Part shown: positions 18,790 through 28,381 of the stretch, in pieces
How positions within the stretch are numbered: the first letter of the stretch is position 1
Layout of the letters: every line of letters starts with the position of its first letter
Source: Actinomycetales bacterium SN12
GTDB taxonomy: Bacteria > Actinomycetota > Actinomycetes > Actinomycetales > Microbacteriaceae
Direction of reading: 5' to 3'
Assembly: GCA_002837415.1 (NCBI GenBank)
Contig: PJCV01000001.1
Coordinates: forward strand, 1-64,000
DNA length: 64,000 bases
The notes under the pieces: generated by a model
What the model was told of the DNA's origin: nothing
Databases searched by the model: none
The model's input: the letters and a program-made list of their open reading frames with translations, nothing else
Position numbers and translations under genes: made by a program

Positions 18790-20409
18790 GTGCCGAACAA
18801 CACCGCCACCAAGCCCGTCGTCCTGCTCGCAGAGGTGCTCTCGCCCGCGACGATCGAGGCGCTCGGACCCGACTTCGACGTGCGCGAAGTCGATGGAACC
18901 GATCGTGAGGCGCTGTTCGCGGCTCTCGCCGATGCCGACGCCGTGCTCGTGCGCTCCGCCACGCGCATCGACGCCGAGGCGCTCGCCCACGCCCCCAAGC
19001 TGAAGGTCGTCGCCCGCGCCGGCGTCGGACTCGACAACGTCGACATCAAGGCGGCCACCGCCGCAGGCGTCATGGTCGTCAACGCACCCACGTCGAACAT
19101 CGTCTCGGCGGCCGAGCTGACGGTCGGGCACATCCTCAGCCTCGCCCGTCGCATCCCCGCAGCTCACGGCTCGCTCTCCGGCGGCGCCTGGAAGCGCAGC
19201 TCGTTCACCGGCGCCGAGCTCTTCGAGAAGACCGTCGGCATCATCGGCCTCGGCCGCATCGGCGCTCTCGTCGCCGCGCGGCTGAACGCATTCGACATGC
19301 GGGTCATCGCGTACGACCCGTACGTCACCAGCGCCCGCGCCCAGCAGCTGGGCGTGCAGCTCGTCACGCTCGATGAGCTCGTGGCCGAATCGGACTTCGT
19401 CACCATCCACATGCCGAAGACGCCGGAGACGACCGGCATGATCGCGGCCGAGCAGTTCGCCGCCATGAAGCCGACCGCGTTCGTGGTCAACGTCGCGCGC
19501 GGCGGTCTGATCGACGAGGCGGACCTGCACGAGGCTCTCGTCGCCGGCGAGATCGCCGGCGCCGGCCTCGATGTCTTCACCTCCGAGCCGCCGGCCGAGG
19601 GCAGCACCGCCCAGGCGCTGCTCGGCCTGCCCAACGTGGTCGTCACGCCGCACCTCGGAGCGAGCACGGACGAGGCGCAGGAGAAGGCCGGTGTGTCCGT
19701 CGCACGGTCGGTGCGCCTCGCGCTCGGCGGCGACCTCGTGCCCGATGCGGTCAACGTGGCGGGTGGCGTCATCGACCCCTACGTGCGCCCGGGCATCCCG
19801 CTGGTCGAGAAGCTCGGCCAGATCTTCTCCGCGCTCGCACAGTCGCCGATCACCAGCCTCGACGTCGAGGTGCACGGCGAGCTCAACAACTACGACGTCA
19901 GCGTGCTGCGCCTGGCCGCGCTCAAGGGCGTCTTCACCAACATCGTCAGCGAGACGGTGTCGTATGTGAACGCACCGCTGCTCGCCGAGCAGCGCGGTAT
20001 CGCCGTTCGCCTCCTGCAGGACGAGATCAGCGAGGAGTACCGCAACGTGATCACGCTGCGCGGCGCTCTCTCCGACGGGTCGCAGCTCGCCATCTCGGGC
20101 ACGCTCACCGGGCCGAAGCAGATCGAGAAGCTCGTGTCGATCAACGAGCACGCGATCGAGCTGCCCATCGAGAAGCACCACGTCGTGATGCTCTACACCG
20201 ACCGTCCCGGCATCGTCGCGGTCTACGGCCAGAAGTTCGGCGACGCCGGCATCAACATCGCCGGCATGCAGATCGCGCGAGAGGCCGCCGGCGCTCAGGC
20301 GCTCAGCGTGCTGACCCTCGACTCGCCCGTCTCGGACGAGCTGCTCGAAGACGTCAGTGCGGCGATCGACGCCGATCTGTTCCGCCAGATCGAGATCGCC
20401 GAGGTCTGA
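18790..20409 (+). CDS. serA: D-3-phosphoglycerate dehydrogenase
   Basis: The 539-residue long-form enzyme oxidises 3-phosphoglycerate in the first step of serine synthesis. The NAD-binding GLGRIGALVAARLNAFDMRVIAYDPY lies at about 154-179, the catalytic histidine in VVTPHLGASTDEAQ near 280, then an intervening ASB-type domain and a C-terminal ACT domain (VVMLYTDRPGIVAVYGQKFGDAGINIAGMQ). The length matches the actinobacterial type with serine feedback. GAAGGA precedes the GTG start. It lies downstream of ilvC but is separated by two membrane protein genes and its own likely promoter. Confidence 0.96.
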   Translation: MPNNTATKPVVLLAEVLSPATIEALGPDFDVREVDGTDREALFAALADADAVLVRSATRIDAEALAHAPKLKVVARAGVGLDNVDIKAATAAGVMVVNAPTSNIVSAAELTVGHILSLARRIPAAHGSLSGGAWKRSSFTGAELFEKTVGIIGLGRIGALVAARLNAFDMRVIAYDPYVTSARAQQLGVQLVTLDELVAESDFVTIHMPKTPETTGMIAAEQFAAMKPTAFVVNVARGGLIDEADLHEALVAGEIAGAGLDVFTSEPPAEGSTAQALLGLPNVVVTPHLGASTDEAQEKAGVSVARSVRLALGGDLVPDAVNVAGGVIDPYVRPGIPLVEKLGQIFSALAQSPITSLDVEVHGELNNYDVSVLRLAALKGVFTNIVSETVSYVNAPLLAEQRGIAVRLLQDEISEEYRNVITLRGALSDGSQLAISGTLTGPKQIEKLVSINEHAIELPIEKHHVVMLYTDRPGIVAVYGQKFGDAGINIAGMQIAREAAGAQALSVLTLDSPVSDELLEDVSAAIDADLFRQIEIAEV

Positions 20410-20424
20410 TCCCTCTGCTGTGCT

Positions 20425-20458
20425 GACGCGGGCTCCGGTTCACTCCGGAGCCCGCGTC
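20425..20458. terminator. Bidirectional hairpin terminator between serA and tetR
   Basis: A perfect 14-bp stem (20425-20438 with 20445-20458) and six-base loop lie 15 bases after serA. The right arm overlaps the last codons of the convergent tetR gene. Confidence 0.8.
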
Positions 20459-21009
20459 GTCGCTTCCACCACCAGGGCGATCAGCTGATCGAGGGCGGCG
20501 CCGGTCGGCACGAACTCGCTCAGCGCGCTCTGCTCGTCGCCGGGCTCGGCCAGCGAGTTGTTGAAGTAGAGGCCGTCGCTGAGCAGCATGACGAGGTCGA
20601 GCGCGGTCTCGTCGCGCACGTGCGGTCGGATGGCGTCGGCCCACCGCATCCGCACCTCTCGCAGTGCTGCGGATGCCGCGGCGGACCCGCCCTGCGCGAG
20701 GCGTGTCGTCGCGATCAGCGCGCGATCGAGGGCGTCATCCTCCATGACGGAGGTGCGCACGTAGTACGCGATCGGGCCGTCTTCGGCAGCCGACATCCGC
20801 TCGAGGTCGTCGTCGGTCAGCGCCGCCAGCCGGGTGACGAGACCACGGGCCAGATCGTCCTTCGAGGCGAAGTGGTAGAGCAGCCCGCCCTTCGACACCC
20901 CGGCTTCGCGGGCGACTGCCTCGAGGGTGGCGGCCCGCTCGCCGTCGGCGATGAGGATGCTCTGATAGGCGTCGAGCACGCGCTCGCGGGCAAGCGGGGG
21001 ACGGGACAT
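20440..21009 (-). CDS. TetR-family repressor of the adjacent efflux pump
   Basis: The 189-residue TetR protein has a helix-turn-helix in ATLEAVAREAGVSKGGLLYHFASKDDLARGL (about 23-53) and a variable ligand-binding C-terminal domain. It is divergent from a DHA2-type MFS pump with an 89-bp gap that contains an inverted repeat, the standard layout for a repressor-exporter pair. The ligand is unknown. Confidence 0.9.
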   Translation of the reverse strand: MSRPPLARERVLDAYQSILIADGERAATLEAVAREAGVSKGGLLYHFASKDDLARGLVTRLAALTDDDLERMSAAEDGPIAYYVRTSVMEDDALDRALIATTRLAQGGSAAASAALREVRMRWADAIRPHVRDETALDLVMLLSDGLYFNNSLAEPGDEQSALSEFVPTGAALDQLIALVVEATTRAPE

Positions 21010-21050
21010 CCATACTCCAGACGATCGGGCTGCCGTGTTACTGTACCAGC

Positions 21051-21073
21051 CGGACGGTTTAGAAACTCGACCG
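21051..21073. promoter_or_regulatory. Imperfect inverted repeat, candidate TetR operator
   Basis: The core GTTT-AG-AAAC (21057-21066) is flanked by CGGACG and CGACCG halves, giving a near-symmetrical 23-bp site midway between the divergent tetR and MFS genes. A possible pump -10 (TACTGT, 21040-21045 region) lies just upstream. Confidence 0.5.
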
Positions 21074-21098
21074 CTCCAGACACAGAAGAGGTGCAGGC

Positions 21099-22628
21099 AT
21101 GTCCGTCACAGCCCCGATCCGGCTGACCCACGAAGACGGCGCACGCGTCGGCGCGAGAGGGTGGGCGGCGCTGGCCGTGCTGATGCTGCCGGTGCTGCTG
21201 GTCTCGGTCGACAACACGGTGCTCAGCTTCGCCCTGCCCGAGATCTCGCTGGCCCTGCGTCCCTCCGGCGCCGAGCAGCTCTGGGTCATCGACGTCTACT
21301 CGCTCGTGCTCGCGGGTCTGCTCGTCACCATGGGCGTGATGGGAGACCGGTTCGGGCGACGCCGGATGCTGTTCATCGGCGCCACCGGATTCGCGGTCGT
21401 CTCGGCGCTGGCGGCGTTCGCGCCGACCGCCGGGCTGCTCATCGCCGCCCGCGCCGCGCTCGGCTTCTTCGGCGCGATGCTGATGCCGTCGACGCTGTCT
21501 CTGCTGCGATCGCTCTTCCCCAATCGCGACCAGCGCCGGCTCGCAATCGCGATCTGGGCGTCCGGGTTCTCGGCAGGGTCTGCGCTCGGGCCGGTCGTCG
21601 GGGGATTCCTGCTCGAGCACTTCGCATGGGGATCGGTGTTCCTCATCGCCGTGCCCATGCTCGTGCCGCTGCTCATCGGCGGGTACTGGCTGCTGCCCGA
21701 GAGCCGTGACCCGAACCCCGGGCGCATCGACCCGATCGGCATTCTGCTGTCGATGGCGGCGATGATTCCTGTCGTCTACGCCATCAAGTCGTTCGCGGTC
21801 GACGGGCCGACGCTCACCGCCGTGATGCTCGTGATCATCGGCGTCGTGATGGGCTGGCTGTTCGTGCGTCGCCAGCTGCGTGCCGAGACACCCATGCTCG
21901 ACATGAGCCTGTTCCGTCGCGGCGGCTTCAGCGGCGCGATCCTGGTCAATCTGCTGAGCGTGATCGCACTCGTGGGGTTCCTCTACTTCGTGCCTCAGCA
22001 GCTGCAGCTCGTCCTCGGGCTCTCGCCGATGACCGCCGGTCTGGCGCTGGTACCCGGCATGGCGGCCATGATCGTCGCGGGCCTCGGAGTCGTGCCGATC
22101 TCGCGCAGGGTGCCGCCGCATATCGTCGTGCCCGTCGCCCTCCTGCTGTCGGTCGGCGGATACCTGATCGTCGCGTTCACCGCCCAGTGGAACAGCGTCG
22201 CCTGGCTGATCGTGGCCTTCGTCGTGCTGGGAATCGGGATCGGCGCGGCCGAGACCATCTCGAACGAGCTGATCCTCGCGCATGCGCCGGTCGAGAAGGC
22301 GGGCGCCGCCAGCGCCGTCTCCGAGACCGCATACGAGCTCGGAGCGGTGCTCGGCACCGCGGTCCTGGGCGGGATCATCACGGCCTTCTACCGCGGCGCG
22401 CTGATCATCCCGGGGGGCGTGCCCGAGGCATCCGCAGCCCAGGCTCGCGAGACGCTGGCCGGCGCCTACGCAGCCGCCCAGGACCTGCCGACGGCGCAGA
22501 CGGATGCCCTGTGGCAGGCCGCGGGGCATGCGTTCGACTCCGGCATCGTCACGACCTCGCTCATCGGCGCTCTGCTGGTGGCATCCGCCATCGTCATCGC
22601 CGCCACCGCGCTGCGGCCGACGCGCTGA
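21099..22628 (+). CDS. MFS drug transporter, DHA2 (14-TM) type
   Basis: The 509-residue protein has about fourteen hydrophobic segments. It carries [17 protein letters not shown] and [26 protein letters not shown], the motif pair of the QacA/EmrB/LfrA-like DHA2 family of multidrug:H+ antiporters. AGAGG precedes the ATG. Expression is probably repressed by the divergent TetR. Substrates are likely amphipathic cations or antibiotics, inferred from family only. Confidence 0.88.
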   Translation: MSVTAPIRLTHEDGARVGARGWAALAVLMLPVLLVSVDNTVLSFALPEISLALRPSGAEQLWVIDVYSLVLAGLLVTMGVMGDRFGRRRMLFIGATGFAVVSALAAFAPTAGLLIAARAALGFFGAMLMPSTLSLLRSLFPNRDQRRLAIAIWASGFSAGSALGPVVGGFLLEHFAWGSVFLIAVPMLVPLLIGGYWLLPESRDPNPGRIDPIGILLSMAAMIPVVYAIKSFAVDGPTLTAVMLVIIGVVMGWLFVRRQLRAETPMLDMSLFRRGGFSGAILVNLLSVIALVGFLYFVPQQLQLVLGLSPMTAGLALVPGMAAMIVAGLGVVPISRRVPPHIVVPVALLLSVGGYLIVAFTAQWNSVAWLIVAFVVLGIGIGAAETISNELILAHAPVEKAGAASAVSETAYELGAVLGTAVLGGIITAFYRGALIIPGGVPEASAAQARETLAGAYAAAQDLPTAQTDALWQAAGHAFDSGIVTTSLIGALLVASAIVIAATALRPTR

Positions 22629-22658
22629 CATCCGGCGTGACGCCCGCCTGGGCGCCGG

Positions 22659-22664
22659 TACGCT
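22659..22664 (+). promoter_or_regulatory. -10 hexamer upstream of leuB
   Basis: TACGCT ends seven bases before an in-frame GTG at 22672, which would give leuB a 16-residue leaderless N-terminal extension. Confidence 0.4.
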
Positions 22665-22719
22665 GGAGGCAGTGTCCGCGGCGACCCGCGTCGCGGACGA
22701 GCAGCGCTCAAGGAGACCC

Positions 22720-23769
22720 ATGTCGCGCGTCGTGAAGCTGGCCGTCATCCCCGGTGACGGCATCGGACGAGAGGTCATCGTCGAGGCTGAGCGGGTGCTC
22801 GACGCGGTCACCGCCGGTGGCGACGTCACCTTCGAGAAGACGCCGTTCTCGCTCGGCGCCGATCGCTATCTCGCGACCGGCGATACCCTCACCGACGAGG
22901 ATCTCGAGGCGATCCGCTCCCACGACGCGATCCTGCTCGGCGCCGTCGGCGGAACGCCCGGCGATGAGCGGCTGAAGGATGCCAACATCGAGCGCGGTCT
23001 GCTGCTGAAGCTGCGCTTCGAGCTCGACCACTACGTGAACCTTCGCCCCTCGAAGCTGTTCCCCGGCGCATCCGGTCCACTCGCGGAGCCCGGTGAGATC
23101 GACTTCGTCGTCGTTCGCGAGGGAACGGAGGGACCGTACGTCGGCAACGGCGGCGCCATCCGCAAGGGGACACCGCACGAGGTCGCGAACGAGACGAGCG
23201 TCAACACCGCCTTCGGCGTCGAGCGCGTCGTCCGCTACGCCTTCGACCTCGCCGAGCGACGACGCCACAAGCTCACCCTGGTGCACAAGACCAATGTGCT
23301 CGTGCACGCCGGGGCGATCTGGAAGCGAATCGTCGATCAGGTGGCATCCGAGCATCCCGCCGTCTCCGTCGACTACCTGCACGTCGACGCCGCCACCATC
23401 TTCCTCGTGACCGACCCGGCACGATTCGATGTGATCGTCACCGACAACCTCTTCGGCGACATCCTCACCGACCTCGCCGGTGCCGTCACCGGCGGCATCG
23501 GCCTCGCCGCCTCTGGGAACATCAACCCCGACGGCGCGTTCCCCTCGATGTTCGAGCCCGTGCACGGCTCGGCGCCCGACATCGCGGGACAGCAGAAGGC
23601 CGACCCGACCGCAGCGATCCTGTCGGTCGCCCTGCTGCTCGACCACCTCGGCCTGCGTGAAGAATCCGCGCGTGTGCAGCAGGCGGTCGAAGCCGACATC
23701 GCGAGCCGCGACGGCGCTCGCACCACCGTCGAGACGGGCGACGCGATCATCGCCCGTCTGCAGGCGTAA
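22720..23769 (+). CDS. leuB: 3-isopropylmalate dehydrogenase
   Basis: The 349-residue enzyme oxidatively decarboxylates 3-isopropylmalate to the leucine keto acid. Landmarks are [14 protein letters not shown] at the N-terminus, the substrate-binding [15 protein letters not shown] segment, HKTNVL, the metal-binding [15 protein letters not shown], and the NAD-binding [20 protein letters not shown]. The ATG at 22720 has AAGGAGA but only a short spacer; an alternative leaderless GTG at 22672 is in frame. Downstream ilvE is in the same direction. Confidence 0.95.
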   Translation: MSRVVKLAVIPGDGIGREVIVEAERVLDAVTAGGDVTFEKTPFSLGADRYLATGDTLTDEDLEAIRSHDAILLGAVGGTPGDERLKDANIERGLLLKLRFELDHYVNLRPSKLFPGASGPLAEPGEIDFVVVREGTEGPYVGNGGAIRKGTPHEVANETSVNTAFGVERVVRYAFDLAERRRHKLTLVHKTNVLVHAGAIWKRIVDQVASEHPAVSVDYLHVDAATIFLVTDPARFDVIVTDNLFGDILTDLAGAVTGGIGLAASGNINPDGAFPSMFEPVHGSAPDIAGQQKADPTAAILSVALLLDHLGLREESARVQQAVEADIASRDGARTTVETGDAIIARLQA

Positions 23770-23815
23770 TCTGAGAACACGCGCGCATCGTCGCCGCATC
23801 CGACAGAGGACAGAC

Positions 23816-24919
23816 ATGACCGACACCGCCACCACGGCCAGCTCCGACACCGCTGAGCTCACTTTCGCCGTGACGAAGAACCTCGCCGCCAAGAGCCCCG
23901 CTCAGCGCGAGGAGATCCTGCAGAACCCGGGCTTCGGCACGAACTTCACCGACCACATGGTCGACATCTGCTGGTCTGAGAAGGGCGGCTGGCACCGCCC
24001 GCGCGTGCAGCCCTACGGCCCGATCTCGCTCGATCCGGCAGCCGCCGTGCTGCACTACGGGCAGGAGATCTTCGAGGGCATCAAGGCGTACCGCCACGCC
24101 GACGGCTCGGTGCACACCTTCCGCCCCGACCGCAACGCCGAGCGTCTGCGCCGCAGCGCCCGTCGCATGGCCCTGCCCGAGCTGCCCACCGAGCACTTCG
24201 TGCAGTCGATCCGCGAGCTGATCGCGGTCGACGGCGGCTGGGTTCCCTCCGGCGCCGACCAGAGCCTGTATCTGCGTCCGTTCATGTTCGCCAAGGAGGC
24301 GTTCCTCGGCGTGCGACCGGCGAAGAAGGTGGCGTACTACCTGATCGCGTCGCCGGCCGGCGCGTACTTCACCGGTGGCGTGAAGCCGGTGCGCATCTGG
24401 CTGTCGAAGAACTACGCGCGCGCGGGCAAGGGCGGCACGGGAGCGGCCAAGACCGGCGGCAACTACGCGTCGAGCCTGCTGCCTCAGTCCGAGGCTTCGG
24501 CGCAGGGCTGCGACCAGGTCGTGTTCCTCGACCAGGACGGCAACGTCGAAGAGCTGGGCGGCATGAACGTGATGTTCGTCTACAAGGACGGTCGCATCGT
24601 CACCCCGCAGTCCGACACCATCCTCGAGGGAATCACGCGCGACTCGCTGCTGCAGCTCGCCGAGGACCGCGGGCTCACGGTGGAGCGCCGTGCGGTCTCG
24701 CTCGATGAGTGGCGCCAGGGGGTGGCATCCGGCGACATCGTCGAGGTGTTCGCCTGCGGCACCGCCGCCGTGGTCACCCCGATCGGAGCCCTCGTGTCGG
24801 ACGACTTCGAAGACCAGCAGCCCCTCGGCGAGCTGGCCATGTCGCTGCGCGAGGAGCTGACCGACATCCAGTACGGCCGTCGCGAAGACAAGCACGGCTG
24901 GCTCGTCCGCGTCGACTGA
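23816..24919 (+). CDS. ilvE: Branched-chain amino acid aminotransferase
   Basis: The 367-residue class IV PLP aminotransferase catalyses the last step of valine, leucine and isoleucine synthesis. It contains LHYGQEIFEGIKAYR, the arginine/PLP lysine region KTGGNYASSLLPQSEA, VVFLDQDGNVEELGGMNVMFV, and GITRDSLLQLAED. It follows leuB by 46 bases with an AGAGGA ribosome binding site, so leuB-ilvE is probably one transcript. Confidence 0.95.
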   Translation: MTDTATTASSDTAELTFAVTKNLAAKSPAQREEILQNPGFGTNFTDHMVDICWSEKGGWHRPRVQPYGPISLDPAAAVLHYGQEIFEGIKAYRHADGSVHTFRPDRNAERLRRSARRMALPELPTEHFVQSIRELIAVDGGWVPSGADQSLYLRPFMFAKEAFLGVRPAKKVAYYLIASPAGAYFTGGVKPVRIWLSKNYARAGKGGTGAAKTGGNYASSLLPQSEASAQGCDQVVFLDQDGNVEELGGMNVMFVYKDGRIVTPQSDTILEGITRDSLLQLAEDRGLTVERRAVSLDEWRQGVASGDIVEVFACGTAAVVTPIGALVSDDFEDQQPLGELAMSLREELTDIQYGRREDKHGWLVRVD

Positions 24920-24931
24920 CGCTTCTTCTTT

Positions 24932-25015
24932 CGCCGACACCCCCACTTCGCGCCGACACCCCCACGTGTGGACGTCCGTACGTGGGGGTGTCGGCGTCTA
25001 TTGGGGGTGTCGGCG
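24932..25015. repeat. Nested inverted repeat, copy 1 (REP/BIME-like)
   Basis: The inner arms CGCCGACACCCCCACGT (24951-24967) and its complement (24980-24996) pair perfectly over 17 bp. The outer arms 24932-24945 and 25002-25015 repeat the same motif over 14 bp. It begins 12 bases after ilvE and could also terminate that transcript. Confidence 0.93.
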
Positions 25016-25058
25016 GGAATGATTCGTCCTGCACAGTGCCGCTCGGGAGGATCGGGCT

Positions 25059-26084
25059 GTGGAGGGCGGCATCCGGGCAGTCGGACGTCCGCATCATGGA
25101 GCGATGCGTCGACGAATCGACATCGCTGAGGCAGGTCGGATGCTGCTCACCCGCGAACACCTCCGGAACAACGGTGTCACCGAGCGGCAGCTGCGCGATG
25201 CCCTGCGCGCGCAGAGCCTGCGGAGGGTGCATCGCGGATCATACGTGCGCACGAAGGACTGGACGTCGCTCTGGTGGGAGGGTCAGCACCTGCTGAAGGT
25301 GCTGGCTGTGAAGGCGGCGAGCCCGGGGAGAGGGCCGCTGTTCACGCACGCCTCGGCGGCCGTGCTCTGGGGCCTGCCGATGTACCGGATGGGCGATCAG
25401 CCGGTGCAGATCGTCGTCGACGGGACACGCCACAGCCGGGTGATCGCCGGAGTTGTGCGCCGCGACATGCGCCTCGATGACGGGGATATCACCGAGATCG
25501 GAGGCTTCCGCGTCACGTCGCTGATCCGCACGACTTTCGATGTCGCGCGCACAGCGGCGTTCGACACCGCGGTGAGCTGCACCGACGCGGCCCTGCGCCA
25601 GCGCGCGGTGAGTGGGCAGGTGGTCGATGCCGAGGCGGATGCCCTGTGGCGCGCAGAAGCGCTGCGTCTCGCGCGTCCTGGCTTGCGGGGCGTGCGTCAA
25701 GCCCGGGAGGTGCTCGACTTCGCCGACGGACGGTCGCAGCTGCCGGGTGAAAGCGTCAGCCGCGTGCGGCTGCATCAGCTGGGCTTCTCGAACTATGAGC
25801 TCCAGGTTCCCGTCACCGGCGCACAGGGCGATCGATACTGGGTGGATTTCGCTTTCCTGCGGGCGCGACGGTTCGGCGAGTTCGACGGGAAGGGCAAGTA
25901 CCTCGATCCCGATCTTCGCACCGCCGCGTCATCGGATGAAGCGGTGCTGGCCGAGAAGCGCAGAGAAGATGACATACGAGGTGTCACCGGGTGGGGCTTC
26001 GCCCGTTGGGGATATGAGCACATCCGCACACCTGACGCCTTCGGTATGCGCCTCGCTGCCTTCGGCATCCGTCCGCCGGGCTGA
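25059..26084 (+). CDS. AbiEi-like winged-helix protein with C-terminal endonuclease-type domain
   Basis: The 341-residue protein has an N-terminal winged-helix domain typical of AbiEi-family antitoxin-like proteins (LLTREHLRNNGVTERQLRDAL, then VHRGSYVRT). A long middle domain (FTHASAAVLWGLPMYRM) follows. The C-terminal segment, VDFAFLRARRFGEFDGKGKYL then EKRREDDIRGVTGWGFARW, resembles the D-E-K layout of Vsr/DUF559 nucleases. I prefer the GTG at 25059 because GGGAGG (25045-25050) is well spaced; an in-frame ATG at 25104 is the alternative. There is no AbiEii-type toxin partner. The gene stands alone between two copies of an inverted repeat. Confidence 0.7.
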   Translation: MEGGIRAVGRPHHGAMRRRIDIAEAGRMLLTREHLRNNGVTERQLRDALRAQSLRRVHRGSYVRTKDWTSLWWEGQHLLKVLAVKAASPGRGPLFTHASAAVLWGLPMYRMGDQPVQIVVDGTRHSRVIAGVVRRDMRLDDGDITEIGGFRVTSLIRTTFDVARTAAFDTAVSCTDAALRQRAVSGQVVDAEADALWRAEALRLARPGLRGVRQAREVLDFADGRSQLPGESVSRVRLHQLGFSNYELQVPVTGAQGDRYWVDFAFLRARRFGEFDGKGKYLDPDLRTAASSDEAVLAEKRREDDIRGVTGWGFARWGYEHIRTPDAFGMRLAAFGIRPPG

Positions 26085-26128
26085 CCCCGCGCACCATCCG
26101 CCGCGCCCTCTCCCTCGCCCTTAGCCTG

Positions 26129-26212
26129 CGCCGACACCCCCACTTCGCGCCGACACCCCCACGTGCGGACGCTTCTACAGGGGGGTGTCGGCGGGAACTA
26201 GGGGTGTCGGCG
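26129..26212. repeat. Nested inverted repeat, copy 2 (REP/BIME-like)
   Basis: The left arms at 26129-26142 and 26148-26164 are identical to copy 1, including the TTCG spacer region. The right arms at 26181-26193 and 26201-26212 are shortened. It lies 44 bases after the AbiEi-like gene. Confidence 0.92.
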
Positions 26213-26271
26213 GACCGGGCGGAGAGGGAGGCGGGAGAGGGAGAGGAGAGAGGGGAGGAACAGCGCGGGGT

Positions 26272-26277
26272 TAGGCT
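26272..26277 (+). promoter_or_regulatory. -10 hexamer of leaderless promoter
   Basis: TAGGCT, six bases before the GTG at 26284. Confidence 0.5.
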
Positions 26278-26283
26278 GACGGG

Positions 26284-27060
26284 GTGAAGATCGCGCGTTT
26301 CAGTCACAACGACGGCATCCGGTACGGCATCCTCGACGAGGAGGAGATCGTCGTGCTCGACGGCGATCCGATGTTCGCCGGCTACGAGCCCACGGGGGAG
26401 CGCGTGCCCGTCGCTGACGTCGCGCTGCTCGCCCCGGTGATCCCGCGGTCGAAGGTCGTCTGCGTCGGTCGCAACTACCACGACCACGCAGCCGAGTTCG
26501 GCAACGTCGCACCCGAGGAGCCGCTGCTCTTCCTCAAGCCCAACACCGCCGTCGTCGGCCCCGGCGACAGCATCGTGCGACCGACGATCTCGGAGCGCAC
26601 CGAGTTCGAGGGCGAGCTCGTCGCGGTCATCGGCCGCATCGCCAAGAACGTCAGCGCCGCGAACGCCCTCGACTACGTCTTCGGCTACACGGTCGGCAAC
26701 GACGTGACCGCGCGCGACCTGCAGCGCAAAGACGGTCAGTGGACGCGCGGCAAGGGCTTCGACACCTTCTGCCCGCTCGGACCGGTCATCGAGACCGAGT
26801 TCGATGCGGCGACCGCACGACTCGAGACCCGGGTGAACGGCGAGATGCGCCAGCAGGCGCCGCTCACCGACATGGTCCACTCCGTCGCCGACATCATCGC
26901 GTACGCCTCCGCCGTCTTCACCCTGCTCCCGGGAGATGTGATCATGACCGGCACCCCTGCGGGCGTCGGCGAGGTCGTCGCAGGCGACAGCGTCGAGATC
27001 GAGATCAGCGGGATCGGCGTGCTGCGCAATCCCGTGCGCGACGCCGCTGCCAGCGCGTGA
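26284..27060 (+). CDS. Fumarylacetoacetate hydrolase family protein
   Basis: The 258-residue protein has the FAH fold: CVGRNYHDHAAEFG, then EEPLLFLKPNTAVVGPGD, EFEGELVAVIGR with metal-binding acidic residues, GYTVGNDVTARDLQ, and GDVIMTGTPAGVGEV. Members hydrolyse or decarboxylate acylpyruvates and related oxo-acids. The substrate here is not predictable, and acylpyruvase or oxaloacetate decarboxylase are possibilities. It overlaps the following MFS gene by four bases, so transport and metabolism of one compound may be linked. Confidence 0.88.
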   Translation: MKIARFSHNDGIRYGILDEEEIVVLDGDPMFAGYEPTGERVPVADVALLAPVIPRSKVVCVGRNYHDHAAEFGNVAPEEPLLFLKPNTAVVGPGDSIVRPTISERTEFEGELVAVIGRIAKNVSAANALDYVFGYTVGNDVTARDLQRKDGQWTRGKGFDTFCPLGPVIETEFDAATARLETRVNGEMRQQAPLTDMVHSVADIIAYASAVFTLLPGDVIMTGTPAGVGEVVAGDSVEIEISGIGVLRNPVRDAAASA

Positions 27061-28319
27061 GCGCGGTGACCACCCCGCCGATCGAAGACCTCCGCGCCGT
27101 TCAGCGCCGCACTGTCGGCGTGCTCGCCGCCGGGCAGGTGCTCGGCGGCATCGCGTTCGGTGCGACCGTCTCGCTCGGCGCCCTGCTCGCCGCCGACCTC
27201 TCGGGCGATGACGCCCTGTCGGGTCTGGCGACCGCGTCCGTCACCCTGGGCGCTGCCGCTTTCGCGATCCCGCTGGCGCGCTTCGCCGCACGCCGCGGAC
27301 GCCGGATGTCGCTGACCGCGGGCAACCTGCTCGCCCTCATCGGCATCGGCATCGTCATCACGTCGGCCGCGCTGCGCTTCTTCCCACTGCTCCTGGTCGG
27401 CATCATCATGATCGGCATGGGCAACGCCGGCAACCTGCAGTCGCGTTTCGCCGCCACGGACCTCGCCCAGCCCGCGCACCGCGGTCGCGACCTCTCGATC
27501 GTCGTGTGGTCGACCACCGTCGGCGGGGTGACCGGACCCCTGCTGCTGCCGCTCGGCGAAGAGGTCGGCGCGCTGATCGGGATGCCTCCGCTCACCGGCT
27601 CGTACCTCTTCTCGCTCGTCGCTCAGGCGGCCGCGCTCGTGCTGTATGTGATCGCGCTGCGCCCGGACCCGCTGCTGACCGCTCTGAGCCTGGTTGGATC
27701 AGCGGCCCGGGGCGCTGTGCTCGGCGCCGATGTGGACCGCCCGGTCGTCGCGCGCTACGCGATCTTCGCCGTGTCGGGGTCGCACGCCGTGATGGCGTCG
27801 GTCATGGCGATGACCCCGATCCACCTCAAGCACATGGCGCACGGCGGCGGGCACGGAACGACCCAGGAGGTGACGCTGCTGGTCGGAGTCACGATCGCCC
27901 TGCACGTTGCCGGCATGTACGGCCTGTCGCCGCTGTTCGGGATCCTCGCGGACCGGTGGGGGCGCATCCGGGTGGTGCTGCTCGGTCAGGCGGTGCTCAC
28001 CGCTTCGCTGCTCACCGCCATCTTCGCGGGAGAGCATCCGGCGGGTGTGATGGTCGCACTGATCCTGCTCGGCCTCGGCTGGAGCGCGGCGACGGTGGCC
28101 GGGGCGGCACTGCTGACGGAATCGTCGACCGTGCTCATGCGCCCGCGACGTCAGGGCATCAGCGACTCGCTCATGAGCCTCACCGCGGCGGTCGGCGCCG
28201 CAGGAGCGGGGATCGTGCTCACGCAGTTCGGCTACGGCGGGCTCGCCACCGTCGCCCTGGTGCTCGTGATCGCCATCACCGCCCTCTCTCCGTTCGGCCG
28301 CATCCGCGACGCGGCATGA
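27057..28319 (+). CDS. MFS transporter
   Basis: The 420-residue protein has about twelve hydrophobic segments, starting VGVLAAGQVLGGIAFGATVSLGALLA, with the arginine-rich loop RFAARRGRRMSLTAGN between helices 2 and 3 and a central cytoplasmic linker near ADVDRPVVARYAIF. The GTG start overlaps the FAH stop (GTGA). The substrate is unknown. It is followed 62 bases later by gltX under its own promoter. Confidence 0.82.
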   Translation: MSAVTTPPIEDLRAVQRRTVGVLAAGQVLGGIAFGATVSLGALLAADLSGDDALSGLATASVTLGAAAFAIPLARFAARRGRRMSLTAGNLLALIGIGIVITSAALRFFPLLLVGIIMIGMGNAGNLQSRFAATDLAQPAHRGRDLSIVVWSTTVGGVTGPLLLPLGEEVGALIGMPPLTGSYLFSLVAQAAALVLYVIALRPDPLLTALSLVGSAARGAVLGADVDRPVVARYAIFAVSGSHAVMASVMAMTPIHLKHMAHGGGHGTTQEVTLLVGVTIALHVAGMYGLSPLFGILADRWGRIRVVLLGQAVLTASLLTAIFAGEHPAGVMVALILLGLGWSAATVAGAALLTESSTVLMRPRRQGISDSLMSLTAAVGAAGAGIVLTQFGYGGLATVALVLVIAITALSPFGRIRDAA

Positions 28320-28366
28320 TCCGCGAGAGTGCACCGAGCGGGCCGGGTCACGGCATCCGCCCCGGA

Positions 28367-28372
28367 TAGAAT
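28367..28372 (+). promoter_or_regulatory. -10 hexamer of gltX
   Basis: TAGAAT, nine bases before the ATG at 28382, predicting a leader of only about three bases. Confidence 0.45.
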
Positions 28373-28381
28373 CAAGGGGAT

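Noticed and set aside
24932-26212. Insertion sequence or transposon around the AbiEi-like gene
   Set aside because: The flanking repeats are themselves palindromic and intergenic, there is no transposase, and no target-site duplication could be identified.
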